NCBI RefSeq assembly: GCF_040676675.1
Contig: NZ_JBFAPK010000001.1
Location: forward strand, 1 to 64,000
From: JBFAPK01 sp040676675
GTDB taxonomy: Bacteria > Actinomycetota > Actinomycetes > Mycobacteriales > Micromonosporaceae
DNA: 64,000 bases
Reading direction: 5' to 3'
Under the pieces are notes generated by a model. It made no database searches, was not told the origin of the DNA, and was given only the letters and a program-made list of their open reading frames with translations. The position numbers and the translations under genes are program-made. Of the stretch, positions 16,964 to 26,338 are shown piece after piece (position 1 is the stretch's first letter; each line of letters starts with the position of its first letter).

Positions 16964-18699
16964 CACTCGCTCTCCTCCTGCGTCCCGGCGCGTCGCACCG
17001 CGGCGACCAGTTGGTTGAACTCCTCGGCGAACCCGGAATAGTCGGTGCGCGGCAGGCCACCGGCCTCCACGAAACTACTACGCGCCGTCGTGGATTCGCT
17101 CAGCGGGTCGGAAAGCGCCGGGTCCGGCGCCGCGGTTCCCCCGTTCGAGTCCGCCGCCCGGTCGGGATCGGGCCCGCCGGCCGGGCTCTGCGCCGACGGG
17201 TCGGCCGGGAGCACCCGGAACCAGACCCGACGCCGGCGCCCGGTCAGCGTCAGCATCAGCCCGACCAGCAGCAGCGCCGAGCTGACCAGCACGATCTTCT
17301 CGCCCGGGTCGTACCGGACGGAGAGCGTCACGAACTGGCGGCTGCCGACGAACTCCACCGACGAACCGTCGTCGAGGGTCCACTTCTCGCCGGGCCGCAG
17401 CAGCTTGCCGTCGCCGACCTGCTTGAGCTTGCCGGTCCGGATCTGCCGCTGGTCGAGCTGGTAGACCGAGCCCGGGATGCCGGCCTCCAGCCCGAGGTTG
17501 CCCCGGTACGGGATCAGCATCAGGCCGGGCGAGCGCTCGGCCGGAAAGACCGACCGCACGTACGGCGGCTGGTCCGGCATGGTCGGCAGGTAGATCCCCT
17601 CGAAGGCGACCTGCTGGTTCGGGTCGCGCTTGCCGGTCTTCGGGTCGATGTTCACGTCCTGGAAGGTGGCCACGCCCTCGCCGGTCAGCATCGCGTCGGT
17701 GGTCGGGAAGGGCGCGATGCTGGTCAGCGACTTCCCGTACCGGTCGGTGTACCGGATGATCGGGGCGTACCCGTGCCCCAGCAGGTAGACGTTGGCGCCG
17801 TGCAGCCGCAGCGGCGAGTTGACCGAGAAGGTCGCGCTGCGGGACGGCCGGCCGCGCTCGTCGACCCGTACCGTCGCGCTGAAGCTCTTCGGCTGCCCGG
17901 AGTCGAGGTAGCTGGCCTTGAAGTCGGTCAGCTCCAGGCAGAACGGCGGCAGGTCCCCGTCGTCGACGCGCGGGCCGAGGCCCTGCTCGTCGAACTGCTG
18001 GAGGGTGTTGCAGAACGCCTTGTCCGCGCCGCCGACCAGCAGGCGGTTGCCGTGCCAGCCGTACCAGGCGCCGTAGCCCACCCCGACCAGCACGGCGAGC
18101 AGGGTGACGTGGAAGAGCAGGTTCCCGGTCTCCTTGAGGTACCCCTTCTCGGCCGAGACCGTGCCGCCCCGGACCGCGACCCGCCAGCGGCGCCGGCGCA
18201 GCACGGCCGCGATGGCCCGCGCCGTACCCTCCTCGTCGTCACCGCCCCCGGACCTGGCGTCCCCGGACCCGGCGACCGACCAGCTCGCGTACTGCGGCAG
18301 CCGCCGCAGGTGGCGCGGCGGAGCCGGTGGTACGGCGCGCAGCGCGCGGTAGTGGTCGCGCAGCCGGGGCACGATGCACCCGATCAGCGAGGTGAAGAGC
18401 AGCAGGTAGATCGCGGAGAACCAGACCGAGGCGAAGACCTCGAAGGCGCCGAGCCGGTCCAGCACCGGGGCGAGCTTGGGATGCTGGACGAAGTACGCGT
18501 TGACCTTCTCGGCGCTGATGGCGCGCTGCGGCAGCAGCGAGCCCGGGATCGCCGCGACCGCGAGCAGGAAGAGCAGCACCAGGGCGGTACGCATACTGGT
18601 GAGCTGCCGCCACGAGTTGCGCAGCAGCGCCCACAGCCGGTTCGGCCGCCGGGGCGGCGGTTGTTCCGGGGCCGCCACCCGGTCCTCGACCAGGGTCAT
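16963..18699 (-). CDS. resB: cytochrome c biogenesis protein ResB
   Basis: 578 residues. It has three N-proximal membrane helices (RTALVLLFLLAVAAIPGSLLPQ, SAIYLLLFTSLIGCIVPRLR and the LLFHVTLLAVLVGVGYGAWYG segment), a large extracytoplasmic domain, a final helix (VLVSSALLLVGLMLTLTGRRR), and a cytoplasmic tail. This is the standard ResB/Ccs1 plan. It acts with CcsB to attach heme to apocytochrome c. The start ATG at 18699 overlaps the ccdA stop by one base, and its stop overlaps ccsB, so translation is coupled. Confidence 0.94.
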   Translation of the reverse strand: MTLVEDRVAAPEQPPPRRPNRLWALLRNSWRQLTSMRTALVLLFLLAVAAIPGSLLPQRAISAEKVNAYFVQHPKLAPVLDRLGAFEVFASVWFSAIYLLLFTSLIGCIVPRLRDHYRALRAVPPAPPRHLRRLPQYASWSVAGSGDARSGGGDDEEGTARAIAAVLRRRRWRVAVRGGTVSAEKGYLKETGNLLFHVTLLAVLVGVGYGAWYGWHGNRLLVGGADKAFCNTLQQFDEQGLGPRVDDGDLPPFCLELTDFKASYLDSGQPKSFSATVRVDERGRPSRSATFSVNSPLRLHGANVYLLGHGYAPIIRYTDRYGKSLTSIAPFPTTDAMLTGEGVATFQDVNIDPKTGKRDPNQQVAFEGIYLPTMPDQPPYVRSVFPAERSPGLMLIPYRGNLGLEAGIPGSVYQLDQRQIRTGKLKQVGDGKLLRPGEKWTLDDGSSVEFVGSRQFVTLSVRYDPGEKIVLVSSALLLVGLMLTLTGRRRRVWFRVLPADPSAQSPAGGPDPDRAADSNGGTAAPDPALSDPLSESTTARSSFVEAGGLPRTDYSGFAEEFNQLVAAVRRAGTQEESE

Positions 18700-19580
18700 C
18701 AGATGCCCACCTCCCCCACGCCGACCGTGCCGCGCAGCCAGATCACGAAGTCCTGCCAGCCGCCGGTGAGCAGGGCGAGCCCGACGACGATGAGCAGCGC
18801 GCCGCCGAGCCGGGTGACCCAGCGGCTGTTGCGGCGGACCACCCGGAAGACCCCGAGCAGCCGCTGGAAGCCGAGCCCGAAGGCGACGAAGGGGAGCCCG
18901 AGCCCGAGGCAGTACGCCACCGCGAGCACCACCGCGCGGTCGGCCTTGCCCGAGACCGCGGACATCGTGATCACCGCGCCGAGGGTGGGGCCGACGCAGG
19001 GGATCCAGGAGAGCGCGAAGACCGCGCCGAAGACCGGCGCGGCGAGCAGCCCGGCGTTGGGCAGCCGGTGGATCCGGAACTCGCGCTGCATGCCCGGTAC
19101 CAGGCCGAGGAAGGCGAGCCCCAGCACGATGACCAGCACTCCCGCGCCGATCTCCAGGGCCCGCCGGTGGGTGAAGAAGACCCCGCCGATCTGGGCGGCC
19201 AGGACCGCGGTGAGGACGAAGACCACCGTGAAGCCGCCGATGAAGAGCGCCGACCCGGCGAGCACCCGGCCCTTGACCACACCGATCGAGCGGGTCCTCG
19301 CGACGGCGAGCGTGGCGGTCGGGCCGGCGGCCCCGGCCCCGCTCCCGGCGGCCCCGGCCCCGGTCCCGGCGGTCGGGGCGGCGGAGCGGCCGGCGGGCGG
19401 CGTGCGGGTGGTCCGCCCCTCCAGTTCGCTGCCGGCCAGCCCGGTGATGTACGAGAGGTAGCCCGGCACCAGCGGCAGCACGCACGGGGAGAGGAAGCTG
19501 ACCAGCCCGGCGAGCGCCGCCGCGCCGATGGCCAGCAGCAGCGGCCCGCCGTTGGCGATCTCCCGGAAGGTCTCGCCCAT
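18699..19580 (-). CDS. ccdA: thiol-disulfide membrane transporter CcdA
   Basis: 293 residues, six or seven membrane helices. The two reactive cysteines of the DsbD/CcdA family are present: Cys33 in FLSPCVLPLVPGY and a second in SWIPCVGPTLGA. A Gly/Ala/Pro-rich insert of about 30 residues follows the first helix pair. CcdA passes electrons from cytoplasmic thioredoxin to the extracytoplasmic ResA-like protein encoded next to it, keeping the CXXCH cysteines of apocytochrome c reduced. The ATG overlaps the upstream stop (TGATG). Confidence 0.95.
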   Translation of the reverse strand: MGETFREIANGGPLLLAIGAAALAGLVSFLSPCVLPLVPGYLSYITGLAGSELEGRTTRTPPAGRSAAPTAGTGAGAAGSGAGAAGPTATLAVARTRSIGVVKGRVLAGSALFIGGFTVVFVLTAVLAAQIGGVFFTHRRALEIGAGVLVIVLGLAFLGLVPGMQREFRIHRLPNAGLLAAPVFGAVFALSWIPCVGPTLGAVITMSAVSGKADRAVVLAVAYCLGLGLPFVAFGLGFQRLLGVFRVVRRNSRWVTRLGGALLIVVGLALLTGGWQDFVIWLRGTVGVGEVGI

Positions 19581-20158
19581 CAGCGCGCGCCGTCCGCCGG
19601 CCGCTCGGCGGCCACCCGGGCGACGATCGGTTCGAGGTCGTCCCGGCGGACCGCCTTGCGGATCACCACCGCGATGCGTCCCTGGCGGTCCAGCACCACG
19701 GTCGCCGGGGTGGAGTTCGGCGGGATCTCGAAGGCGAGCGCCTGCCGGCTGGCGGGGTCGAAGAGGCTCGGGTAGCTGACCCGGCCCTGCTCGAACGCCC
19801 GGGCCTTGTCCCGCTGGTCCTGGACGTTGACACCGAGGAAGCGCACCCCGGACGCCTTGGTCGCCTGGTACGTGCCCTCCAGGTCGTCGGCCTCGGCGAC
19901 GCAGGGCGCGCACCAGGAGCCCCAGAAGTTGACCACCACGACCTGGCCGAGGTCGGCGCTCAGGTCGTACGTGCCGCCGTCGAGTAGCTCGCCGGAGACC
20001 TTCACCGGGCCCGGCCGGTCGCCGGGCGCGCAGGTGATGATCCCGTCGGCCGAGCTGTCGCACTTCTCCTGCCACCCGCCGCCGGAGCAGCCGGCCAGCG
20101 CCACCGCCGCGACCACGGCGAGCAGCGCGGCGAGAACGATCCGGGGCGGGCGGACCAT
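19580..20158 (-). CDS. resA: thioredoxin-like lipoprotein ResA/TlpA
   Basis: 192 residues. The lipobox LAGC places the lipidated Cys at position 24. The thioredoxin fold follows, with the active site WCAPC (Cys83, Cys86) and the conserved cis-Pro stretch NSTPATVVLD. It is anchored outside the membrane and reduces apocytochrome c heme-binding cysteines with electrons from CcdA. A longer in-frame start at 20248 would bury the lipobox, so the ATG at 20158 is preferred. Confidence 0.93.
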   Translation of the reverse strand: MVRPPRIVLAALLAVVAAVALAGCSGGGWQEKCDSSADGIITCAPGDRPGPVKVSGELLDGGTYDLSADLGQVVVVNFWGSWCAPCVAEADDLEGTYQATKASGVRFLGVNVQDQRDKARAFEQGRVSYPSLFDPASRQALAFEIPPNSTPATVVLDRQGRIAVVIRKAVRRDDLEPIVARVAAERPADGAR

Positions 20159-20159
20159 G

Positions 20160-20807
20160 TCAGGCTCCCTTGGCCGTCCGGGCGCCCGGCGACATGGCCA
20201 CCAGGTGCGCCGCCGGCTCGCTGTAGCCGATGCCGACGACCTTGGCACCGTCGAAGTGGAACGAGGTCAGGCTCGCCAGGCCGCACTGCCGCTTGCGCGG
20301 ATCGTGCCAGAGCCGCTTGCGCTCGACGTACCGGCGCAGGGTCCAGATCGGCAGCTGGTGCGAGACGCAGACCGCCTCGCGCCCCTCGGCCGCGACCCGG
20401 GCGGCGTGCAGCGCGGCGAACATCCGCGACGCGATCACCCGGTACGCCTCGCCCCAGGAGGGGGTGACCGGGTCGCGCAGCACCCACCAGTTGCGCGGGT
20501 CGCGGAACGAGCCGTCGCCGGGCGAGACCCGCTTCCCCTCGAACCAGTTGGCGCTCTCGATCAGCCGCTCGTCCACCGCCACCGGCAGGTTGAACTGCGC
20601 GGCGATCGGTTCGGCGGTCTGCTGGGCGCGCTCCAGCGGGCTGGCCACCACGTACGCGATGTCGCGCTCGGCGAGCGCCTGCGCCGCCGCCTTCGCCATC
20701 TGTACGCCCAGCTCCGAGAGGCGGTACCCGGGCAGCCGGCCGTAGAGGATCTTTTCGGGGTTGTACACCTCGCCGTGCCGCAGCACGTGGACGACCGTGT
20801 GGCTCAT
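20160..20807 (-). CDS. histidine phosphatase family protein
   Basis: 215 residues. It has the phosphoglycerate-mutase-like signature VLRHGEVYNPEKILYGR with the catalytic His in RHG, the ERAQQTAEPIA block, and the second catalytic His in CVSHQLPIWTLRRYVE. It is a small cytoplasmic phosphatase of unknown substrate. In actinomycetes it commonly sits, as here, between hemL and resA, and its stop is one base from the resA start. The ATG at 20807 was chosen because the upstream extension to 20849 is not family-like. Confidence 0.9.
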   Translation of the reverse strand: MSHTVVHVLRHGEVYNPEKILYGRLPGYRLSELGVQMAKAAAQALAERDIAYVVASPLERAQQTAEPIAAQFNLPVAVDERLIESANWFEGKRVSPGDGSFRDPRNWWVLRDPVTPSWGEAYRVIASRMFAALHAARVAAEGREAVCVSHQLPIWTLRRYVERKRLWHDPRKRQCGLASLTSFHFDGAKVVGIGYSEPAAHLVAMSPGARTAKGA

Positions 20808-20867
20808 CGCGGCGACTCCCCGCCGGTCGTCCGGAGCCCCGCACACCAACCCTGAGCGGTCAACCCA

Positions 20868-22244
20868 CTACCCCCCGTGTCTCGCCCCTACCGCTGCCGC
20901 GGCGGCGGCCGCGGCCGGCAACGCCGCCTCGATCTGCGCCAGCGCCTCGTCGTCCAGCACCGCCGAGACGAACCACGCCTCGAACGCGCTGGGCGGCAGG
21001 TAGACGCCGCGGGCCAGCATCTCGTGGAAGAACGCCTTGAACGCGTCGCCGTCCTGGGTCCGCGCCGTGTCGTAGTCGTACACCTCGGCGTCGGTGAAGA
21101 AGATCGAGAACATGTTTCCCGCGTACGACAGCCGGTGCGGCACGCCCGCGGCGGTCAGCGCCTCGGTGGCCAGCCGGCTCACCAGCGCGGCGTTCTCGTC
21201 GAGCCGCCGGTAGACGGCCTCGTCGGCCAGGCGGAGCGTGGCCAGGCCGGCGGCGCAGGCGAGCGGGTTACCGGAGAGCGTGCCGGCCTGGTACACCGGC
21301 CCGGAGGGCGCGAGCTGCGCCATCAGCTCGGCCCGGCCGCCGAAGGCCGCGGCCGGCAGCCCGCCGCCCATCACCTTGCCGTACGTGTAGAGGTCGGCGT
21401 CGACCGGCTCCCGCCCGGCCCAGCCGCCCCGGGAGACCCGGAATCCGGTCATCACCTCGTCGACGATGAGCAGCGCGCCGTACGCGTGCGCGATGCTCGC
21501 GAGACCGGCGTTGAAGCCGTCGCGCGGAGCCACCACGCCCATGTTGCCGGCCGCCGCCTCGGTGATGATCGCGGCGATGTGCTGGCCCTCGGCGGCGAAG
21601 ACGGCCTCGACCGCGGCCAGGTCGTTGTAGGGCAGCACGATGGTGTCGCCGGCCGCCGCGCCGGTGACCCCCGGCGAGTCCGGCAGCGCGCCGAGTTCGC
21701 CGCTCGCCTCGGCCGCGGCGGCGAGCGTGGCGACGCCGGAGCCGGCCGCCGCGAGCAGGGCGTCGACGTGGCCGTGGTAGCAGCCGGCGAACTTTACGAT
21801 CTTGGAGCGGCCGGTGCAGCCGCGGGCGAGCCGGATCGCCGACATCGTCGCCTCGGTGCCGGAGTTGACCAGGCGCACCTGCTCGACCGGCGTACGGGCG
21901 ACGATCTCCGCCGCCAGCTCCACCTCGCCGGGGGTGGGGGTGCCGAAGCTGGTACCGGCGGCGGCGGCCTGCTGCACGGCGGCGACGATCTCGGGGTGCG
22001 CGTGCCCGAGGATCAGCGGGCCCCAGGAGCAGACCAGGTCGACGTAGCGCCGGCCGTCCGCGTCGAATAGCCACGGGCCGGTGCCGCGCACCATGAAGCG
22101 GGGTGTGCCGCCGACCGCCCGGAAGGCGCGTACGGGCGAGTTGACCCCGCCCGGCACGATGGTGCGGGCGCGGTCGAAGAGGGCCTCGGAGGCCGGCGCG
22201 GCGGCTGGGTAGCGGTCGCTGCCGGGCGTATGCGTCTCGGTCAC
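20868..22244 (-). CDS. hemL: glutamate-1-semialdehyde 2,1-aminomutase
   Basis: 458 residues from a GTG start. It is a class III aminotransferase fold with IVPGGVNSPVRAFRAVGG, the VNSGTEATMSAIRLARG loop, DEVMTGFRV, and the PLP lysine (about Lys290) in YTYGKVMGGGLPAAAFGG. HemL converts glutamate-1-semialdehyde to 5-aminolevulinate in the C5 heme pathway. It heads the phosphatase-resA-ccdA-resB-ccsB group, linking heme supply with cytochrome c maturation. The C-terminus has a long Ala run. Confidence 0.97.
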   Translation of the reverse strand: MTETHTPGSDRYPAAAPASEALFDRARTIVPGGVNSPVRAFRAVGGTPRFMVRGTGPWLFDADGRRYVDLVCSWGPLILGHAHPEIVAAVQQAAAAGTSFGTPTPGEVELAAEIVARTPVEQVRLVNSGTEATMSAIRLARGCTGRSKIVKFAGCYHGHVDALLAAAGSGVATLAAAAEASGELGALPDSPGVTGAAAGDTIVLPYNDLAAVEAVFAAEGQHIAAIITEAAAGNMGVVAPRDGFNAGLASIAHAYGALLIVDEVMTGFRVSRGGWAGREPVDADLYTYGKVMGGGLPAAAFGGRAELMAQLAPSGPVYQAGTLSGNPLACAAGLATLRLADEAVYRRLDENAALVSRLATEALTAAGVPHRLSYAGNMFSIFFTDAEVYDYDTARTQDGDAFKAFFHEMLARGVYLPPSAFEAWFVSAVLDDEALAQIEAALPAAAAAAAAVGARHGG

Positions 22245-22425
22245 GGTGCCGCCATTGTGTCAGCGCCCACCCGACGTCACGCCAGCCACCCCTGCCCAGG
22301 GGTAACCCCGCTCACGCGGGTCCGCCCGCCACGGACCGGCCGAGAACGGCGCAGTGAGCGCGTTTCCGCCCATACCGGCCCGGCTTGCCGGGCCGGTACT
22401 TCTAGATCGCGATAGGCTGACAGCC

Positions 22426-22761
22426 GTGGAGCGCGCGGAGCTGTCCATCACGGTGCAGCGATCGAACGACGAGGCGGTGGTCAGCCTCGCCGGAGAGATC
22501 GACATGCTCACCGCCACCCGGTTGTCCAACGTCGTCAACGAGGTACTCAGCGAGGCGCCGCCCCGGATCGTGCTCGATCTGGCCGGCGTGACGTTCTGCG
22601 ACTCGCAGGGTCTCGGCACCCTCGTGGTGCTCAGCCGCAAGGCCAGCCACGCGCAGAGCCTGCTGGTGCTCACGAACGTCGGGGAGTTCCTGCTCCGGGT
22701 GCTGGACATCACCGGGCTCCGGTCCGCGTTGATGATCCGCAACGAGCAGGCCGCCGGCTGA
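22426..22761 (+). CDS. STAS-domain anti-sigma factor antagonist
   Basis: 111 residues from a GTG (VERAELSITVQRS...). A single STAS domain has the phospho-acceptor motif FCDSQGLGTLV, with Ser60 as the expected kinase target. It belongs to the RsbV/SpoIIAA/BldG group, which release a sigma factor by binding an RsbW-like kinase when dephosphorylated. The PP2C-type phosphatase encoded at 50.2-52.3 kb is one candidate partner, though no kinase-sigma pair is adjacent. An earlier in-frame ATG (22354) adds 24 residues not typical of the family. Confidence 0.88.
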   Translation: MERAELSITVQRSNDEAVVSLAGEIDMLTATRLSNVVNEVLSEAPPRIVLDLAGVTFCDSQGLGTLVVLSRKASHAQSLLVLTNVGEFLLRVLDITGLRSALMIRNEQAAG

Positions 22762-22772
22762 GCACGCGCACC

Positions 22773-23639
22773 GTGCCGAGGCCGCTGCGGGTCACCACCC
22801 GGAACGCCGCCTTCCAGCAGTGGCAGGCGCTGCTGACCAACCGTACGAAGCGCCAGCGCGCCGGCGAACTCCTGGTGCAGGGCGTACGCCCGATCACGCT
22901 GGCGGTCGAGCACGGCTGGACCGTACGGGCCCTGCTGCACGCCGACCGCGGCCCGCTCTCCGGCTGGGCGCGGGAGCTGCTGGACCGGGTACCGGCGACC
23001 CCGGTGGCGATGGCGCCCGAACTCCTCGCGGAGCTGGGCGGCAAGGACGACGAGGCGCCCGAACTGCTCGCCGTGGTGGCGCTCCCCGAGGACGACCTGG
23101 GGCGGATACCGGTTGGCCCGGGGCTGCTCGTGGTCGTCTTCGACCGGCCGACCACGCCCGGCAACATCGGCACGCTGGTCCGCTCCGCCGACGCGTTCGG
23201 CGCCTCCGGCGTCGTGATCACCGGTCACGCGGCGGACCCGTACGACCCGAAGGCGGTACGGGCCAGCACCGGCTCGGTCTTCTCGGTCCCCGTGGTACGG
23301 GTCCCCACGCACCGTGCGGTGGTCGAGTGGGTCGACGGGCTGCGCTCGGCCGGCCTGCCGGTGCGGATCGTCGGTACCGACGAGCGCGGCGAGGTCGAGC
23401 TCGCCGAGCAGGACCTGACCGGCCCGGAGCTGGTGCTGGTCGGCAACGAGACCCACGGCCTGAGCGCCGCCTGGCGGCAGACCTGCGACCGGATGGTCCG
23501 CATCCCGATCGGCGGGGCCGCCAGCTCGCTGAACGCCGCCGCCGCGGCCACCGTCGTGCTGTACGAGGTGGCGCGGCAGCGGTCGGTCGGGGCGGCCGGC
23601 GGCATCCCGGCCCAGCCGGGCCGGCGGCCCGCCGGCTGA
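22773..23639 (+). CDS. TrmH/SpoU family RNA 2'-O-methyltransferase
   Basis: 288 residues from a GTG, 11 bases after the STAS gene. Residues 1-100 form the L30e-like substrate-binding domain (AGELLVQGVRPITLAVEHGWTV). The SPOUT knot follows, with FDRPTTPGNIGTLVRSADAFGASGV, VLVGNETHGLS and IPIGGAASSLNAAAAATVVLYE, the three SpoU motifs that bind SAM. The target RNA cannot be told from sequence, and rRNA or tRNA are both possible. The stop lies inside a three-copy 16-bp tandem repeat. Confidence 0.92.
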   Translation: MPRPLRVTTRNAAFQQWQALLTNRTKRQRAGELLVQGVRPITLAVEHGWTVRALLHADRGPLSGWARELLDRVPATPVAMAPELLAELGGKDDEAPELLAVVALPEDDLGRIPVGPGLLVVVFDRPTTPGNIGTLVRSADAFGASGVVITGHAADPYDPKAVRASTGSVFSVPVVRVPTHRAVVEWVDGLRSAGLPVRIVGTDERGEVELAEQDLTGPELVLVGNETHGLSAAWRQTCDRMVRIPIGGAASSLNAAAAATVVLYEVARQRSVGAAGGIPAQPGRRPAG

Positions 23640-23672
23640 GCGGCCCGCCGGCTGAGCGGCCCGCCGGCTGAG
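23625..23672. repeat. 16-bp tandem triplication at a gene end
   Basis: CGGCCCGCCGGCTGAG occurs three times in a row without change. The first copy holds the methyltransferase stop codon, so the gene end was duplicated twice downstream. Confidence 0.9.
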
Positions 23673-23690
23673 CGACCCGGCTCGGCCGAG

Positions 23691-23759
23691 GCGGGCACTC
23701 GCCCGGCTGCTCAGCTCACCGGCCGGGGCGGGCACTCGCCCGGCTGCTCAGCTCACCGG
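23691..23759. repeat. 32-bp direct repeat carrying paired hairpins
   Basis: Identical 32-base copies lie at 23691-23722 and 23728-23759. The second includes the ABC permease stop. Each contains CGGGC-ACTC-GCCCG, a small hairpin, so the convergent gap holds two tandem terminator-like stems. It is a second local duplication beside the 16-bp one. Confidence 0.85.
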
Positions 23760-25370
23760 CACGTCCCGGCGACGGAAGCCGGCGAGCCCGGCGGCGGTCA
23801 GCACCAGCGCCACGCCGAGCAGCCAGGCCAGCGGCGGTACGGTCAGCTCCCCGCCGGGCAGCCTCGGTACGTGGGTGAAGGGCGAGACGTCGAGCAGCGC
23901 CTGGCTCAGCCGCAGGACCGCGCCGAGCTGGCCGAGCAGCACGCAGGCGGCCAGCGCGGCCCAGCTCACGACGGTCAGCCGCGGCACGAGGCCGAAGAGC
24001 GCGACGGCGAGCCCGGCGAGCACCCAGACGGCGGGCAGCTGCACCAGCGCGGCACCGAGCACCCGGGGCAGCTGTCCCCAGGTGTCGCCGGCCGCGGCGC
24101 CGTAGCTCAGGGCCGTGGCGGCCCCGCCCACGGCGAGCACGACGGCCGGCCCGAGCAGCGCGAAGACCAGGTGCCCGCCGGTCCAACGCAGCCGCGGTAC
24201 GGCGGCGGCCAGCAGCGGCTCGCTGCGCAGCGCCGCCTCCTCGGTGCGCATCCGCAGCGCGGCCGAGATGGCGTACCCGGCGGCGCCGAGCGCGACGAGG
24301 CCCATCATCCCGGCCAGGTACGCGTCCACGAACCCCGTCTGGCCGCCCATCCGGACCAGGATCTCCTCCAGGTCGGGGCTGTTGTCGGCCGCCTCGCGGA
24401 CCGCGTCGGCGGCACCGCCGAGCACCGTCCCGAGCACCCCGAACCCGACTGACCAGCCGATCAGCGCGTTGCGATGCAGACGCCAGGCCAGCGCCAGCGG
24501 GCTGCGCAGGGACGGTGCGGCCGTCGCCGGGCCGAGCCGGGGCGGCAGAACGCCGGCGGCCACATCCCGGCGGGCGGAGAGCGCGTACGCCAGCGCGGCC
24601 AGCGTGACGGCCAGCCCGGCGGCGGGCGCGAGCACCCACCACCGCTCCCCGGCGAAGGCCCGGATCTGCTGTACCCAGCCGACCGGGGAGAGCCAGCTCA
24701 GCCACCCCAGCCCGCCGTCGCGGCCGCCGGAGTCGCCGGCGAGGCGGAGCAGGAAGGCGAGGCCGAGCACGCCGAGACCGAGGCCCCGCGCCGCGCCCGC
24801 GCTCTCGCTCAGCTGGGCGGTGACCGCGCCGACGGCCGCGAAGACCGCGCCGCTGGCCAGCACCGCCAGGCCGAACGCGACCGCACCGGTGGCCGGCAGC
24901 CCCTGGCCGAGCAGCCCGAGCGCGGCCAACAGGCCGAGCACCGCGTCCGCGCCGACCGTGACGAGCAGCGCGGCGGTGAGCCCGGCGTGCCGGCCGAGGG
25001 CGGCGGAGCCGAGCAGTTCCCGCCGGCCCGCCTCCTCCTCGGTACGGGTGTGCCGGACGACCGTGAGCAGGCTGGCCAGGGCGATGATGGCGAGCAGGAA
25101 GCCGCACCGCTGGACGGTCAGCGCGCCGAGGCTGTCGCCGTGCAGCGGCCCGAGCAGCGCCACCATCGAGGGGTTGCTCGCCGTGCCGTTGGCGTACGCC
25201 GTGAGGCCGGCCTGGGTCGGATACAGCTCGGCGAGGCTCGACGCGTACACGGTCGGCAGGGCGGCGAGCGCGAGGATCCACAGCGGCAGGATCACCCGGT
25301 CCCGCCGCAGGATCAGCCGGACGAGCCCTCCCGCGCCGGGGGTCGCGCTCCCGCCGCCCGGCCCGCTCAC
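23748..25370 (-). CDS. ABC-2 type exporter permease
   Basis: 540 residues with about 12 hydrophobic segments arranged in two similar halves. Paired RTEEEAGRRELLGSAALGRHA and RMRTEEAALRSEPLLAAAVPR loops are typical of the tetronasin-resistance (TnrB-like) exporter permeases. It should pair with the ATPase encoded directly upstream, and its GTG overlaps that gene's stop (GTGA). The substrate is unknown. The family is linked to ionophore or antibiotic efflux. The extreme C-terminal coding sequence lies in a duplicated 32-bp block. Confidence 0.9.
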   Translation of the reverse strand: MSGPGGGSATPGAGGLVRLILRRDRVILPLWILALAALPTVYASSLAELYPTQAGLTAYANGTASNPSMVALLGPLHGDSLGALTVQRCGFLLAIIALASLLTVVRHTRTEEEAGRRELLGSAALGRHAGLTAALLVTVGADAVLGLLAALGLLGQGLPATGAVAFGLAVLASGAVFAAVGAVTAQLSESAGAARGLGLGVLGLAFLLRLAGDSGGRDGGLGWLSWLSPVGWVQQIRAFAGERWWVLAPAAGLAVTLAALAYALSARRDVAAGVLPPRLGPATAAPSLRSPLALAWRLHRNALIGWSVGFGVLGTVLGGAADAVREAADNSPDLEEILVRMGGQTGFVDAYLAGMMGLVALGAAGYAISAALRMRTEEAALRSEPLLAAAVPRLRWTGGHLVFALLGPAVVLAVGGAATALSYGAAAGDTWGQLPRVLGAALVQLPAVWVLAGLAVALFGLVPRLTVVSWAALAACVLLGQLGAVLRLSQALLDVSPFTHVPRLPGGELTVPPLAWLLGVALVLTAAGLAGFRRRDVPVS

Positions 25371-26320
25371 CGCGTCACCTCGGCGTGCCGCGCCTCGCCG
25401 GCCGGGCCCGCCCCGCTCCCGGCGCCCGCCGAGCCCGGCTGCGCCTCGTAGTGGCGCAGGAACAGCTCCTCCAGCGTCGGAGGCTGGCTGGTCAGCCCGC
25501 GTACGCCGATCGCGGTGAGCCGGCGCAGCGCGGCGTCCAGCTCGGGGTTGTCGACGTCGAAGCGGACGCGGTGGCCGTCGACGCGCAGGTCGTGCACGCC
25601 CGGCAGGTCGGCGAGCCCGTCCGGCGCGCCGGCCAGCTCGGCCTCGATCGAGGTACGCGTCAGGTGGCGCAGCTCGCCCAGCGTGCCGGTCTCCACGTCC
25701 CGACCGCTGCGGATGATCGTGACCCGGTCGCAGAGCGCCTCGACCTCGGCGAGAATGTGGCTGGAGAGCAGTACCGTCCGCCCGTTCCGCTTCTCCTGGC
25801 CGATGACGTTCTGGAAGACCTCCTCCATCAGCGGGTCGAGCCCGGAGGTCGGCTCGTCGAGGATCAGCAGCTCGACGTCGGAGGCGAGCGCGGCCACCAG
25901 GCCGACCTTCTGCCGGTTGCCCTTGGAGTACGCGCGGCCCTTCTTGCGCGGGTCGAGTTCGAAGGCGTCCAGCAGCTCCGCCTTGCGCCGCTGGTCGAGC
26001 CCGCCCCGCAGCCGGCCGAGCAGATCGATCACCTCACCGCCGGAGAGGTTGGGCCAGAGGGTGACGTCGCCCGGCACGTACGCGAGCCGCCGGTGCAGCG
26101 CGACCGCGTCCCGCCAGGGATCGCCGCCGAGCAGCCGGGCGGTGCCGGCGTCGGCGCGGAGCAGACCGAGCAGGACCCGGATGGCGGTGGATTTCCCGGC
26201 CCCGTTCGGGCCCAGGAAGCCGTGCACCTCGCCGGTGCGGACCGTCAGGTCGAGCCCGTCGAGCGCGCGGGTCCGGCCAAAGGTCTTGACCAGGCCGGAC
26301 ACTTCAATGGCGTTTTCCAT
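25367..26320 (-). CDS. ABC transporter ATP-binding protein
   Basis: 317 residues. Walker A GPNGAGKST (residues 36-44), a signature region reading YSKGNRQKVGL instead of the usual LSGGQ, Walker B LLILDEP, and the H-loop SSHIL are all present. The YSKGNRQK signature and the C-terminal 100-residue domain are typical of drug and ionophore exporter ATPases (DrrA/TnrB2-like). It energises the permease encoded downstream. A divergent MarR-like gene is 87 bases away, with a perfect palindrome between them. Confidence 0.93.
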   Translation of the reverse strand: MENAIEVSGLVKTFGRTRALDGLDLTVRTGEVHGFLGPNGAGKSTAIRVLLGLLRADAGTARLLGGDPWRDAVALHRRLAYVPGDVTLWPNLSGGEVIDLLGRLRGGLDQRRKAELLDAFELDPRKKGRAYSKGNRQKVGLVAALASDVELLILDEPTSGLDPLMEEVFQNVIGQEKRNGRTVLLSSHILAEVEALCDRVTIIRSGRDVETGTLGELRHLTRTSIEAELAGAPDGLADLPGVHDLRVDGHRVRFDVDNPELDAALRRLTAIGVRGLTSQPPTLEELFLRHYEAQPGSAGAGSGAGPAGEARHAEVTR

Positions 26321-26338
26321 GTATCAGACGCTACGCTT

